A stretch of DNA of 64,000 nt, from the NCBI GenBank assembly GCA_963855995.1, contig OY979728.1, forward strand, positions 9,880,004 through 9,944,003, read 5' to 3'. The position numbers and the translations under genes were made by a program. The DNA comes from Muricea muricata. Lineage: Eukaryota > Cnidaria > Anthozoa > Malacalcyonacea > Plexauridae. Positions 9,917-21,915 of this stretch are shown in pieces (the stretch's first letter is position 1; every line of letters starts with the position of its first letter). The notes beneath the pieces were generated by a model. That model searched no databases. It was not told the DNA's origin and saw nothing but the letters and a program-made list of their open reading frames with translations.

Positions 9917-12900
9917 ATGAGTAATTTACAGCGTTTACCAAGGCTTCTGAGGCGTACGGTACGTTTACTTGTCGTGAAGTGGGTCATTATATTGTTGCTT
10001 GAGAGCTTCGCTGTACACAGACAGACGCTGTTTTCCATGACAGAATGCAGGTTGCTTGTGCCATATAAATCTGACTGTCGGTCTCTGAAGATAGTGCATA
10101 GTATTGTGTGTATACTCTAGCACAGATATTCGAGCTATAATTTCATAAAATTGTATTGTTGCACCATAATATTTACTTACACCATAATAATCATGTCTAT
10201 GATTTGCAACTTGCATGGTTGAATGCTACAATATAAATTCCTGTTGTTTCCTGTGTCAATTTATAATCGTTTCATCCCCCATCCGTTTTGTCCCCCACCG
10301 TTCCATCCCGTAATTTTTTTTTCTGTGAGCGTTTCGTCGACTTTTTCATTTGAAAAATTTAATTGCTGAAGTAATATGAAATCTAGAACATTTTTTGAGT
10401 TCTAAATTACATCAGAAATCTTAGAAATATTGTCTAGCTGTACAGTGCTTACTTTGCTGAACCAAATTTGACTGAGGTACAAACTTTTGTATCAGTTGCA
10501 AGTTGGCAGGTTTTTTATCATCATATTAAAATGTTCGCCAATATGTGGATTGAGTAAGTATTTCGGAAACCGTTTTTTTTCAGAAGGTTTGAACAACCAC
10601 AAATCGAAGAACATTGCTATGGGACAAAACAGGGCACGAGATGAAACCGTAAGGGATGAAACAGATAGGGGACGAAACAACCAGATACTATTGTGTCAGA
10701 CTCAAAGCATCCTGAAAACATTGACAAGCTTTAAGGCCCAATTCCAGTCCTCACAGAAACCAACTCGCAGCAAGGTTGCAACTAATTTGGTGCAGTCACA
10801 ATGTGTATTTTGATTAGATGCAAGCACTCACTGCAAGCTGTGAGGAGATTCCTGTGAGAACTGGAAATTTATCTGCCTTTATGATTGTATAGGCTGTTAC
10901 AGAAATGTTATCACACTAGTATCATCTTGAATTGCTATTGTTTAGGAGGGCCTAGTATTCAGGCACATGACTCAAGCAAGAAATGCATCAACATTGGTTG
11001 TTGCAGAGCATACTAATGAAGCTTTATTGCCATCCACGCTAAATGTCATTACTGCTGCAAAACAGCTTAGTGGCGATGTCTGTTGTCTTGTTGCCGGCTC
11101 AAAGTGTGGCCCGGTAAGAATGTTGTTTATGAAGCTAAAGGCTTGCTATTTGCAATTGGGGAATTTGTAAATTCTATTTTATCCATTCCATGATGTTCTG
11201 CAGGCAGTGGAAGAGTTAAGTAAAGTTGGTGGCATTAGCAAAATACTTGTGGCTGAAAATGGTGCATATGGTGGTTTTCTTGCAGGTATTATATTTTAAC
11301 AAAACATTGTCTAATCATGATTGAGGTTTGACGTACCCCTCCACTGCCCCCTTCTTACTTTGTGACTTCCATCTCCACCCCCCCTTCCCCACCTCTTGAG
11401 AGTTTCCACTTCACCTAAGTCAAGTTTGAGTCAAATTCAAGTGAAAATATTCATTTATGATAGGAATTAGACATTTTTTTCTAGCTAAAATTGTAAATGA
11501 AAGAATTCATGAAGTAGCATGTAATATAATGTCATTGTCATTTATGTGCAAACTACATTTTTTGACAAACTAATCAAATTTGAAGCAAAAATATTGCAAT
11601 GCTATGATCTTGAGTAAGTCTGTCAAGTCTGATGTGAAGGAGCAGGCCTTGCATTAGTTAACAATGTCCCTTTCAATAATTTGTCTAATAAGTGTTAATT
11701 TATTCACTGATGTTTTTGCAAACACTCATTTTAGAGGTCATGGCTCCAGTCATTGTTGCTTCTCAACAGCAGTTTGGTTTTTCTCACATCGCTTCTACTT
11801 CAACTGCGTTTGGCAAGGTGAATGGCAATCTGAGACTTCATGCTATTTTTCACTTCATCACTATTGAACATATAGCTAGTCCATGCCATTAGTTCTATCA
11901 AGTATTTTGCTCAAAGCAATGAGATAGACAAGTGTACATTTTGCTCTGGTACAGGTGAATTTGAAATTGGACTTTCTGCTGGTAATGTTCCGGACCTCAC
12001 CAAACGTGAAAACCCCCCCCCAGTAAAATAGACCAAACATGCCTTGTCTTTTTACATAAAGCTGTTGTTTTCTTATATATAAAATGTTAGTACTTACTGA
12101 TACACAAATGTACAGAATTCATCTGACTTTATACGTCATGGGTGCTTATTAGAATAATTTAATGTAACGTTAATGTCTTCAAATGCGCAATTTGCCGCAA
12201 TATCTGTGAAACCATGATAAAAATGTTGTGCATATCATGCAATATATCAAAGTTCAAAAATAGTCCATCAACTCATCAAGGCCGTAACACAACTTAAACT
12301 TTCCCCCAAAATGTGTCGTCAGAATGCTGGAAATTCCATTTTAGAAGTTTAAATATTAGAAATTACCCCCCCCCCCCCTCCCACCAGTGTCTCTGGCAGG
12401 CTCGTGCCCTTGACAATTGGCACTTAAAGTGGCACTCCCAATTTTTTTAAAACATGGTAAAAAAAGAAATCCCAGCTAGGACCTTTGACTTCACCAACTA
12501 TCCATATTCTATAGAATATTTTACCAAGAGTTGCTGCCATGTTGGACGTTTCCCCAATCTCTGATGTGACTGAAATACAGTCTGAAGACACATTTGTCCG
12601 CTTAATATATGCTGGTATGTTGCAATTTTCTAGTAGATCTGCCGGCGATTCTAACGCATATCCCAAAGCGTGCCTATCTTTAACTTAGTGAAGGGCACAT
12701 AAAGTTTTGCTTGGTTGAATAATTTGATGTGGTGTGCTTGTGACTTTGTGGTGGTGTTGGTGTAAGTCTGAGTTGGTTTCTTGTACTATTTAGGCAATGC
12801 TGTTACAACGATCAAATCGAATGATAAAGTAAAGGTCTTCACTGTTCGAGGAACGTCTTTTGAGCCAGCTACTGCTGATGGTGGCGATGCCTCGCAGGAA

Positions 12901-15900
12901 AATGGTATGTCCTATTGTCCAGCGTTGCATAGAGATCAGAAACTCTATTCACACACGAACACAGCCAAAAACACCACAGATATGTTGCAAGGTGTCGACA
13001 AGTTGCAGCAAAACTTGTCAATCTCATCAACTTGCCAACTTGTTGAAACAACTTGCAGCAAGCCTGTGGGTTTACAAGTTTTGACAATCAACTTGCAACG
13101 AGTCTGTTGACAACTTGCAACAGAATTGTCGTCATCAAGCTGTCGCAAGCCATGCGAACGTATCCTGGCGTCGGCTTGTTGATCAAGTTCTTGCAAGTTT
13201 TAAACAGACTTGCTTGGTATTGCTTGCTGAAATTTCACGTTTTTGGCTGTGTGGCTTTTGAGTGTAATGTGGAATATGTACGTTGATGTTTTATTCATTC
13301 ATACGGTGTTAAGTTTGGCATGTTGGGAGGCGAGATGCATATGGTTTCAGCGTGCTGCATAAGAATATGACTTTTTTTATGTGACTATGTTAGCTCCAGA
13401 TGCGGACACGAGTAATCCATTTTCTGAGTTTCTGAATCAAGAACTTAGTAAAAGCGACAGACCTGAATTGACCAGTGCCGATGTGGTTATCTCTGGAGGT
13501 GAGACACTTGAACTAACGTTTTCTAAGCAGTTCCTTAAAAAAACACAATTAACAATTAGTCGCCGAAGGTGAGGTGATTGCTAGCCTGTATTCACTGAGC
13601 CAAAGGCGAGACACCTGGAAATTTATACTAATCAGGGAATATTAACTGATGTACCAACTTAAAATGTTTTAGGTCGTGGAATGAAAAACGGTGATAATTT
13701 TCAACTTCTTTATGATTTAGCTGACAAGCTAGGAGCGGCAGGTATCGTATAAGTCTCTATTCTCGAGGTACACTGCGGGAGGGCTTTATGAAGTTTTAAA
13801 AAAAGTTATTGCCCTTGGGGCAGGCAATACTGACAATTTGGTTGCCAGAGGCCATTTACCACCCGCCCGCATTAAATTAGATAAAGAAATTAAAAAATGC
13901 ACAACAACAAAACTATAGTGTTTAGCGATCAAAACACAAAAATGTGGTACCCTTGGCCTTCTTCCTGGGTACGAGGTTGATAATTTGTTCATATGGAGAA
14001 ATGTTATCCCGCTTATCATCGGGTAATGTTTCTGGCTGTGACGCAGATTTTGTAAGGTGTAAACAGAAAGTTTTCCCGCTAATAAGCGAGGAAGTTGTGT
14101 TCATATGTGACAAAAATTATCTCAGTAACCGAGAGCTCGCGTGTATGCAAGTGTGATCTCCTTACTCGGAGGAACATTTCGCCCCATATGAACGCAAGGT
14201 AACTTTTCATTTATTTGCATAACAAGACGAGATCTCGCTAGTAAACTTGTCGAAATGTTTTCTCGACAACCGAAATTGCTTCTGCCCATAATGAACTGGT
14301 CATTAATAGTCCGTCTTGAATATTTCAGTTGGCGCTTCCCGGGCTGCTGTTGATGCCGGATTTGTTCCCAATGATATGCAGATTGGACAAACTGGAAAAG
14401 TCGTCGCCCCGGTAAGCAAGTTGCTGAAAGCTTTATGGTTTAGAAATTTCACTATTTCATTGTGATTTTTGCCGTTTTTTTAAAGGATTTGTATATTGCC
14501 GTTGGTATTTCTGGTGCTATTCAGCATTTATCTGGTATGAAAGATAGCAAGGTACGGTATTGTATGATGTCGTATGGTATGGTGTGGTGTGGTATGGTGT
14601 GGTATAGTATGATGTGGTAAGGTATGGTGTGGTAAGGTATGGTGTGGTGTGGTATGGTATGGTATGGTATGGTATGGTATAGTATGGTGTGGTATAGTGT
14701 GGTGTGGTATAATGTGGCGTGGTATAGTGTGGTGTGGTTTTGTATCGTGTGGTATTGTACTACATGGTATGGCATGTTATGGTATAGTATGGTGTGGTAT
14801 GGTATGGCATGTTATGTCATGTCATGGTATAGTATGGTGTGGTGCGGTATAGTATGGTGTGGACGTGTGGTATGGTAATGGTATAGTGTGATATGATATG
14901 GTATGATATGGTGTGGTGTAGTGTGGTATGATATGGTGTGATGTGGTGTGGTATCGTTTGTTGAGGATGCTATAAGGATGGTCTGTTGTAGTGTTGTATG
15001 GTTATGACATACCTGAGTTTTTCTGAAAGGCCTACATATTTCCTTCGTGTTTAGGTGATTGTAGCAATTAATAAAGATTCTGAAGCTCCTATTTTCCAAG
15101 GTAAACTCCTAAACATTAGAACCTTTCAAAAACACAGCAATTTTGAAATGCCCTCTACCACCCCCAGCGACAGTTTTGAAAGCACTTTTGAACCATTCTC
15201 TCTCCATGTCTCAGAATCTATACAAGTGAATGTAAAAGCAATTTCTTAGACAGCAAGTGTATTCACATAAAAGTATGCATTTAGCGGTACTTACACTCTG
15301 ATTCTTCGAGAGACAATACGTCCAAACTCACGAAAAATGCGTGCCCATTGTCTGTAATGTTTTTTTCCATTTCTTTTCTCTCTCTATAAATCTTAGTCTC
15401 CGATTACGGATTGGTTGCTGACTTGTTCAAGGTAAGTCAAGGCTGCGTGGAATACTGGTCCGTGTTTCGTGGCCAAGAAATTCATCATCTTGTATACAAA
15501 AAAAACGTCGCACACACATTTGAACAAATTTGTCTATTTCATCAAGTTACAACATTGTTGATAGAAGAGATGGTTTGGACTCTCATTAGATTAAGAATAT
15601 AACTCTGTTATCCATGTTGGTCAAACTTTATGCAAAAATATGGTTCTTCATCGTCACGTGTGTATTGTATTTTTATCGAATCCACCAATAGTAATTCTTG
15701 AATTGCCCTCTGTTTGATTCGTGGATGGCTAACTTTCCAAAAACGTTGTATTGGTTAGTTAAGCGAGAATAGAATACGCTCGTGACGATGAAGGACCTTA
15801 TTTCTGCATAAACCAGAACAAAAACATAGATAATGACTTATATGTAGTTCTAATAAGTTTCCAAAACATCTCTTCTATAAAACTATGCTTGCAACAAGCC

Positions 15901-16044
15901 TGTTAAAATGACGCCTGTTGCAGTTTGTCATTTGCTCTGTGTCCTAGGCTTTCCGAATTCACTCATTTAAAAGCGTTTGGTCTGACTTGAAAATATTCTT
16001 TCTCCCCTATGTAGGCTGTTCCCGAATTAACAGAAAAAATTTGA
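9917..16044 (+). CDS. ETFA: Electron transfer flavoprotein alpha subunit, mitochondrial (13 exons)
   Basis: Exons: 9917-9958, 10946-11113, 11204-11285, 11735-11817, 12515-12614, 12794-12904, 13394-13498, 13673-13741, 14329-14411, 14486-14551, 15055-15100, 15397-15431, 16015-16044. All junctions are GT-AG and in phase, giving 339 residues (human about 333). The first exon is an Arg/Leu-rich presequence ([13 protein letters not shown]) fitting mitochondrial import. Family sequence follows: [54 protein letters not shown], then the FAD-binding part with [39 protein letters not shown] and [11 protein letters not shown], ending [27 protein letters not shown] carries electrons from acyl-CoA dehydrogenases to ETF-QO in the matrix. 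Several introns contain repeats. A polyadenylation signal AATAAA lies at 16248-16253. Confidence 0.97.
12960..13200. repeat. Interspersed repeat rich in CAACTTGC/GTTGACAAG units
   Basis: Within ETFA intron 6. Repeated short words (CAACTTGCAAC, ACAAGTTGCAGC, TTGTTGA) occur in both orientations, suggesting a decayed palindromic MITE. No coding signal. Confidence 0.55.
13983..14310. mobile_element. Diverged MITE, family B
   Basis: Within ETFA intron 8. Shares TTCATATGGAGAAATG, GAAAGTTTTCCCGC, CCATATGAACGCAAGGTAAC and AACTTGTCGAAATGTTTTCTCG with the better copies at 32418-32731 and 48626-49008. The inverted symmetry is partly eroded. Confidence 0.7.
14555..14960 (+). repeat. GGTAT/GGTGT pentanucleotide satellite
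   Basis: About 400 bases of five-base units (GGTAT, GGTGT, AGTAT) in ETFA intron 10. The plus strand is almost free of C. Open frames across it (VWYGM-type and its antisense) are artefacts of the repeat. Confidence 0.95.
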
Positions 16045-17235
16045 AACAAATTGCTCGTATAATTTGAGACGCTTGACGGGCAATACATTAAACACGGCAA
16101 CTTGGTCTAATACTTGAATGTAAATATATAAAGTTATACATTATTAGATTTATTTCAAGACTTGAGTGTGAATGACAAATAGTTTACACGAGACACGAGG
16201 CAATTTAACAAGTGTTTGTTCTTGTCTGTGAAGTTTTGTCGTTTTGAAATAAATTTTTTTATAAATTCTCTTGCGTTTGTTCAGTATGTCCGGTCAAGAA
16301 AATTTCAATCTCATTAATATTGCATGCACGACAGAGCGTTATTTTCACATGCCATTTAGTGTTGTCTGAGTTTAAACAGTATGCTGTACAAACGTGGCAA
16401 AATACATGCCAAATAGTGCGCATTTATCAAAATCGTTTTACGTCTCAATCAAGCTACCAAGGTTTGGCCTTATTTTCTGCGCTGATTTTTTTTTTTGCAC
16501 AGATCTACTAGTTAATGATGTATGAGTACGCTAATAATAGTGCAAGACATTGGCTAAATTTGATTCAACCTCACTGTTTTTCATAACAACGGCGTAAAAG
16601 TGTACCGTATGGGTTTGGGGTCGCTTATAATCCAGCAATTAATATCGCGCGTCATTTTAAATTAAATAAGTTCTTTTTTTCTTTGCTCATTGTGCACTTG
16701 AGCCAAAGTGCCCAGAAGAATTCACTTCTCTCAGATAGGACCGCTGGCATTGACCGTTAATCGCGGCCGTTAATGATATATCGAAAACACCTTGCAAAGC
16801 TCATTATTACGGCTTGTTTCTCTCTACCGACCCTAGCTATTCTAATATTGGTTTTAACACCTTCTGTCAATACAAAATGACTGGCGCTTTCCCTTCATGA
16901 AAGCTAAATTTCGAAAGCGTTTATTAGAAAGGAGTATAAATCTGAGAGGAATTTCGTTGAAAAAACCCCCGTTTTTTTTTGTTCGTTAACTAGATTTTTT
17001 CTTAAGCCGCTTAGGAACTGTGTATATCTTTGAAATATTGCGAAAGAAAATACAAGTCTATGCACGCAGCTGCTCTGATTTGTTAACGCCAATAATAGCA
17101 TTCATTAAGGTCCTTTTATGAAATCCTAACAGTTCATTTTTCGTTTCAAATAACGACTAATAGCTTAAGCTAACAGAACTGTCTTCGCACAGGATATTAA
17201 ACGTCGCGTTATTTTCATTCCGCGTTCGAACGAAA
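16045..17235. other. ETFA-TMEM26 intergenic region
   Basis: Contains the ETFA 3' UTR with AATAAA at 16248-16253 and the TMEM26-like promoter region. I saw no other gene. AT-rich, no strong repeat. Confidence 0.5.
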
Positions 17236-20200
17236 ATGGTTCTTGGAACCGTCGTGAAATCGATTTTGGCTCGAGCGTTTCTGTCGGGACATGCAGTCTT
17301 CGCCATTTACCTCGTAGTTGACATTAAGGAGAATAAAATATATTGGTGGTTGGCTGCCATCTTGTTTCCTCTTGTCCTCGAGTCTTTCTTCACCATTGGC
17401 TATCGCAAAAGCAAGCCGTACAAATGGTAATGTATACTTGATGGCAATAATCGTCGATTATTATTATTCGCAATTCTAATCTGACATTTTCCAGTCGAAC
17501 ATGTAAACGAAAAGGTTCTAGCTGTAATGCTTAAAATACGCTGATTACACGGTAATCTTTCCAAGAGTTGTGAAAATTTTTTGAACCAATAAAAGTACGG
17601 AATAGACATTTCTCATGATAGACTAAATTTTGTCGAGGCAACATGAACAACATCTTTCATCGCAGCTAAAAAGAGCATCCTGAAATTAGTAGAACTGCAA
17701 AGTCTGCTGGCGAAATGTTGCAAAATATAGCCCGGCGAATTTTGAGTGTTGTATATGTTATATTCTGTTACGCACGGGAAAGCCAACTCTATCATGGGAA
17801 TTGTCTATTGGTTCTCTGAATAGATTTCATCGTATTCTAGTCGCACGTCTGACAAGTGTACATTTAAAATAGTCAAATCCACAACGGAAACCTCAGAATC
17901 GTTCACTATTCAAATCCACACTTTTTACAATCATTAATTTGGTCGGGCATATTGGGGACAAGTGTGTCCATGGAAAAACCAAATTTTACAACTATATATT
18001 TTGCATGAAGGATACTTGTAACCTCTGCACGTTGTAAAACCAGACTAATTTTTGGCGTGCCATTTTTAAGGTAAACTTTCCCATAGCTGTACGTCCACTG
18101 CAAACTTAAAAAATTCCAAACTTTTGGTATGGATCTATTATTAGGAGGAAATTTCGAAATCTATAGCGCTATTTACATAAAAAGTACTTTTTTTCTTCGA
18201 AGGATTTGCCCAGGTTTACTGTTCCACTTAATAACTGTCGTCCCATGCACCTACATCTTGGAATACTCGTTGCTGGAAAAACGAAATGCTGTAAGTGCAA
18301 TAAAATTTACATATGTGACTATGAAGAGAAATTATGCCTAACGTTTTAACTACGCCTGCAAAAATCACGACAATCATAACGTAACTTCTTTAGCAAAATT
18401 TTGGGAACTCTCTTCCTTAGTCAGGGACGGCGGAACTGGGGAGGGAGCAGGAGGGGAAGGAGTCCCCTTGCCTTTTGCTGGGAGAGGCAAAACTGTCCTT
18501 CAAGTATAAAGAATATTATATAAGACACTAAAAGCGGAGTTTGATTTCTTTTTCCCTTCCTTTTTCAACAGTTAGTTTTCAAAGTGCTTTATATAGTGAT
18601 AACTAAATTTGCTGTGGCACTGTAAATTGAGGAAATCTGACTCGCATTAAAACCTAATATGATTGCAAATGCAATTCCAAGACTGTGAAAGGTAAGAATT
18701 TTACTCAAGAAGAACGCGACAGATCCTCTAAATTCCCGGGTAAGAATGGTTAAATTTATGTCCCTGTCCTTCAACAATTCCTCCCACCCCGGCGTCCCCA
18801 TGTTTAGTTACTCAACTTTTCTGGTACACAAATAGTATGCACAACGTATGACACAACACTGCTTAAAAACTTTTCAAAACACTTCTTGGATGAAATTCTA
18901 ATTATTTCAGAGATATGTGGAAGCCTAGTAATTATTATTTACCTTATTGATATGCAGGTGCAATTTTGATTATTTTCTATTATAAACATCCTCCGAAATT
19001 AGCAATCTCATAGACGCTTCATTTTTGAAGTAAACCTCTAATTTTAGTGCATCTCTGTAATACCATGAACAAAAAATCCGCGGGGACAAGCAGGGATGGA
19101 GGGGTGTTGGAATTCATATATTCGTGTTCTGCCAGGCTACCAATTTCTATCCAAATTAACCTTACTTCAAACAAAATCGTCCGGCAGAGCATGAGTGTAT
19201 GAATATTTAACCAACCCTAAACAATTTTACCTTTCATAAGCGCTTTAATATTTGTGGAAATACATCAATATATAATTTCATAGGTTTTAGGAAAATAATA
19301 CTTTAATTAACTCGTGGTGATCATGTTTGGAAATATTTACCCTAAAATCTTTGGCAGTTTGTTTTTCCACCTTCGGGAAACATGGCTGGAAAACAAGGGG
19401 TCCTGGTTCGTCCACCTTCACAAAACATGGCTAGGAAACAATGTTTTTTTGTTTGTCTACCTTCAAGAAATATGGCTAGGAAACAATGTTTCCAGTTTGT
19501 CCACCTTCAAGAAATATGGCTAGGAAACAATGTTTCCTAGTTTGTCCACCTTCAAGAAATATGGCTGGAAAACAATGTTTCCTTGTTTTTCCACCTTCAC
19601 GAAAGATGGCTGGAAAACAATGTTTCCTTGTTTTTCCACCTTCACGAAAGATGGCCAGAAAACAATGTTTCCTAGTTTGTAAACCTTCAGGAAACAATGT
19701 TTCCAAGAAGGTTTTGACAAACTTAAAAAAAAACAATAAACTTAAACTGCCTTAAAATATTTCAGAACAAAAGTGAGAATAAAGAGTCGGCACCAAACGA
19801 GAGCTACTACGAAAATATGACCGACGTTATGGAACAAACGATATTACTCGTAATGATATTTGGCAGATGGTTGATGCCAAAGGGACAGTTGACTCGAGAT
19901 GAACTATCCCAATTATTGCTCATCAATATGGCATCCGCTGCAGATATAATCGAATTCTTTGACATAATCAATATCAGGGCTATCAGTTATGATAAAACAA
20001 TGATTACTTATGTACTGGTGCTATGGTCTTGGAGTTTACTGCAGTTCCCACTAAACACCGCGGTCGCTTTTGATAAGCTGATTTCCGGAGATGAGCCGAA
20101 GACGACTCGACCGCCGACGATTGCCCGACTGTCATCGCTTCCTTCCTACATCGTGAAACGCATGTCTGTCAATATTTACGAGCGAGAGCTTGAGAACGAA

Positions 20201-20569
20201 GAAAACGTCAAGCCAGCTTTTGGAGAGTTTGCTAGCATAACCGTCGGGCTTGTTTTGCAAGACGCGCCGTATTTAGTGATGAGGTTGTTTATAATATCAT
20301 ACTACAAAACATTCGGCTATATGATCGTTTTTCTGGCTGTGAAGAACGGCTTGTTTCTTATACTCGAGGTGTATAGACTGTGTGTTCTGTTCTGTCATTG
20401 CAAGGACAGTCACGACCACGACCCCGCGCCCGATAGCAAAGTACAAATCCAGGGGAGATTTAGCAATATCCAAATCGCGATACCAAACGGAATCTTCAAG
20501 AATAAGGTCGGGGCTCGGCAGGGAAAGAAGGAAAGCCTGAGCACAATAAGCAGTACTGTAAGTAATTAA
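17236..20569 (+). CDS. TMEM26-family multi-pass membrane protein (3 exons)
   Basis: Exons 17236-17426, 18203-18290 and 19766-20569 join in phase to a 360-residue protein; human TMEM26 is about 368. Conserved landmarks: IYWWLAAILFPLVLESFFT near residue 45, KPYKWICPGLLFHLITVVP about 60-80, an Asn-rich loop with NKS, NES and NMT sequons, the family signature GRWLMPKGQLTRDELSQLLL and ASAADIIEFFD, LVLWSWSLLQFPLN, and LQDAPYLVMRLFIISYY. About seven or eight hydrophobic helices can be counted. The cytosolic-type tail holds HDHDPAPDSK and RFSNIQI, the latter shared with the GRDP-like protein at 32915-35068. The family's molecular function is not established. Intron 2 carries a 44-base minisatellite. 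Confidence 0.93.
17600..17810. repeat. Interspersed repeat, family C
   Basis: In TMEM26-like intron 1. Contains ATGATAGACTAAATTTTGTC and AAATTAGTAGAACTGCAAAG, also found at 41276-41480, inverted at 41570-41662, and weakly near 27940-28080. Probably remnants of one MITE family. Confidence 0.55.
19365..19705 (+). repeat. Minisatellite, ~44-45-base unit
   Basis: About seven units in TMEM26-like intron 2, each with TTTGTCCACCTTCAAGAAAT or a variant, then ATGGCTAGGAAACAATGTTT. Because the unit length varies between 44 and 45, the open frames over it shift between units; they are not genes. Confidence 0.9.
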
Positions 20570-21915
20570 GATCGGCGCAGCTCAAGTCTCCGCACTAGGT
20601 TGATAAGAAAAGCGATGGCGAAAAAAATGCCAGGAGATGGTGCTAGAAGGGTGCACAAGGGGGCGGGGGCACATCCTTCCCCGAGCTTTTAAATATCTGC
20701 TGATTTGCTTGCTTGTAATGCTACAACGATGAAGACATCAGTAAAACTTAGTTTCCATCTGTCGTGAATATGCCAAAGTGACCGATGTGATAGAGTATGT
20801 ACGCCGACCTACAGTGAATGCCTCACATAATACGACTAATTTGAATACAGTCCTCAACGAAAACGTGGGTCTGGACTATGTATCGCATCGCCGACAATGA
20901 CTTTGCTACGACCAGTTACGACCAAATAGATGCCAGACCGTTAAGCAATCATAGTCTATTGAGAGATGGTTAGGAAACTCGGCGAACTTCGAAACGTTTA
21001 TGATGAGCTTCGATTTAAGTTAAAACAGCTACACCGTGCACAAACATTTTGAAATCAGTTTGCTTTTAATATTTAAACAGTTGAGTGATTCGTTGTGCCA
21101 ATTAAAACTTCATTACACCAAAAATTAATGGTTCTTATCGGTGCACAAGTCAGCACAAAACACGAACGAAAAGAAGGAACGAAGGCATTGACCAAGTTCG
21201 CCATGCATACATTTATTAACAATGAAGCAATCTAGCTGATCTGACCGTGAGTAAAATGCCTGGAACTAACTACCAAATAGAAATCCATTTTGCTGTTTTT
21301 AATCACTTATATCTTTTGTTTTCCTTTGTGAATCTTGTTGAAACTTAGTAACTGTCTCTAATAAAGAAAACTATAAGTCTACAAGAAATTTGCAAACAAA
21401 GTAAATTATATTTCATGAGAAATTTGATAATTTGGATCAAAAATGGATTTCTATTTGACAACTAGTACCAGTACTTTTCCGTGTTTTTAGATCAACTGGA
21501 TGAATAAACTTACAAGCCAATGGAGTAGCTGCGAGATTGTCAAATATGTTTAATAAGGGGGGGGGAGCTTTAATGATGTTATATGTTACATAAATATTGT
21601 ATAAATATTCATTTAATAAATATCTGGTCATTAAATAATCGTCTACAAAACTAACTTTCCTACACACAACCATACGGTGAGCCAAAACCCCAATATTTAA
21701 ATATGTTTTTTACAGAAACTAAAGTATTGGCACAGTTGCCTAGCTAAATAACTATTTTTTTAAATTTTATAATGTATATGATGTGTATTTATCCCGTTAC
21801 GGTTTTTGAAACTTCCCGATAGAAAAACGAAAATATCAAAAAATTTAGAATTTTTCAGTTTAGATAATTTCAAGCGACTATTTATCATCATGCACGTGTT
21901 CGATGTTATCGACCG
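20570..21915. other. Convergent intergenic region, TMEM26-like to GRDP-like
   Basis: No exon recognised. Bases about 20960-21125 belong to an interspersed repeat also present at about 41037-41220 (shared CGAACTTCGAAACGTTT-like and CACCGTGCACAAA words). The rest is AT-rich unique-looking sequence. Confidence 0.5.

Noticed and set aside
14521-15099. Several open frames on both strands ([13 protein letters not shown] patterns)
   Set aside because: Produced by the GGTAT satellite in ETFA intron 10; no homology and they overlap a real intron.
19476-19755. Repeated open frames that look like a repeat protein or a CRISPR-like array
   Set aside because: It is a minisatellite with unit length varying between 44 and 45 bases, so frames shift between units. 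There are no unique spacers, and CRISPR does not occur in animal nuclei.
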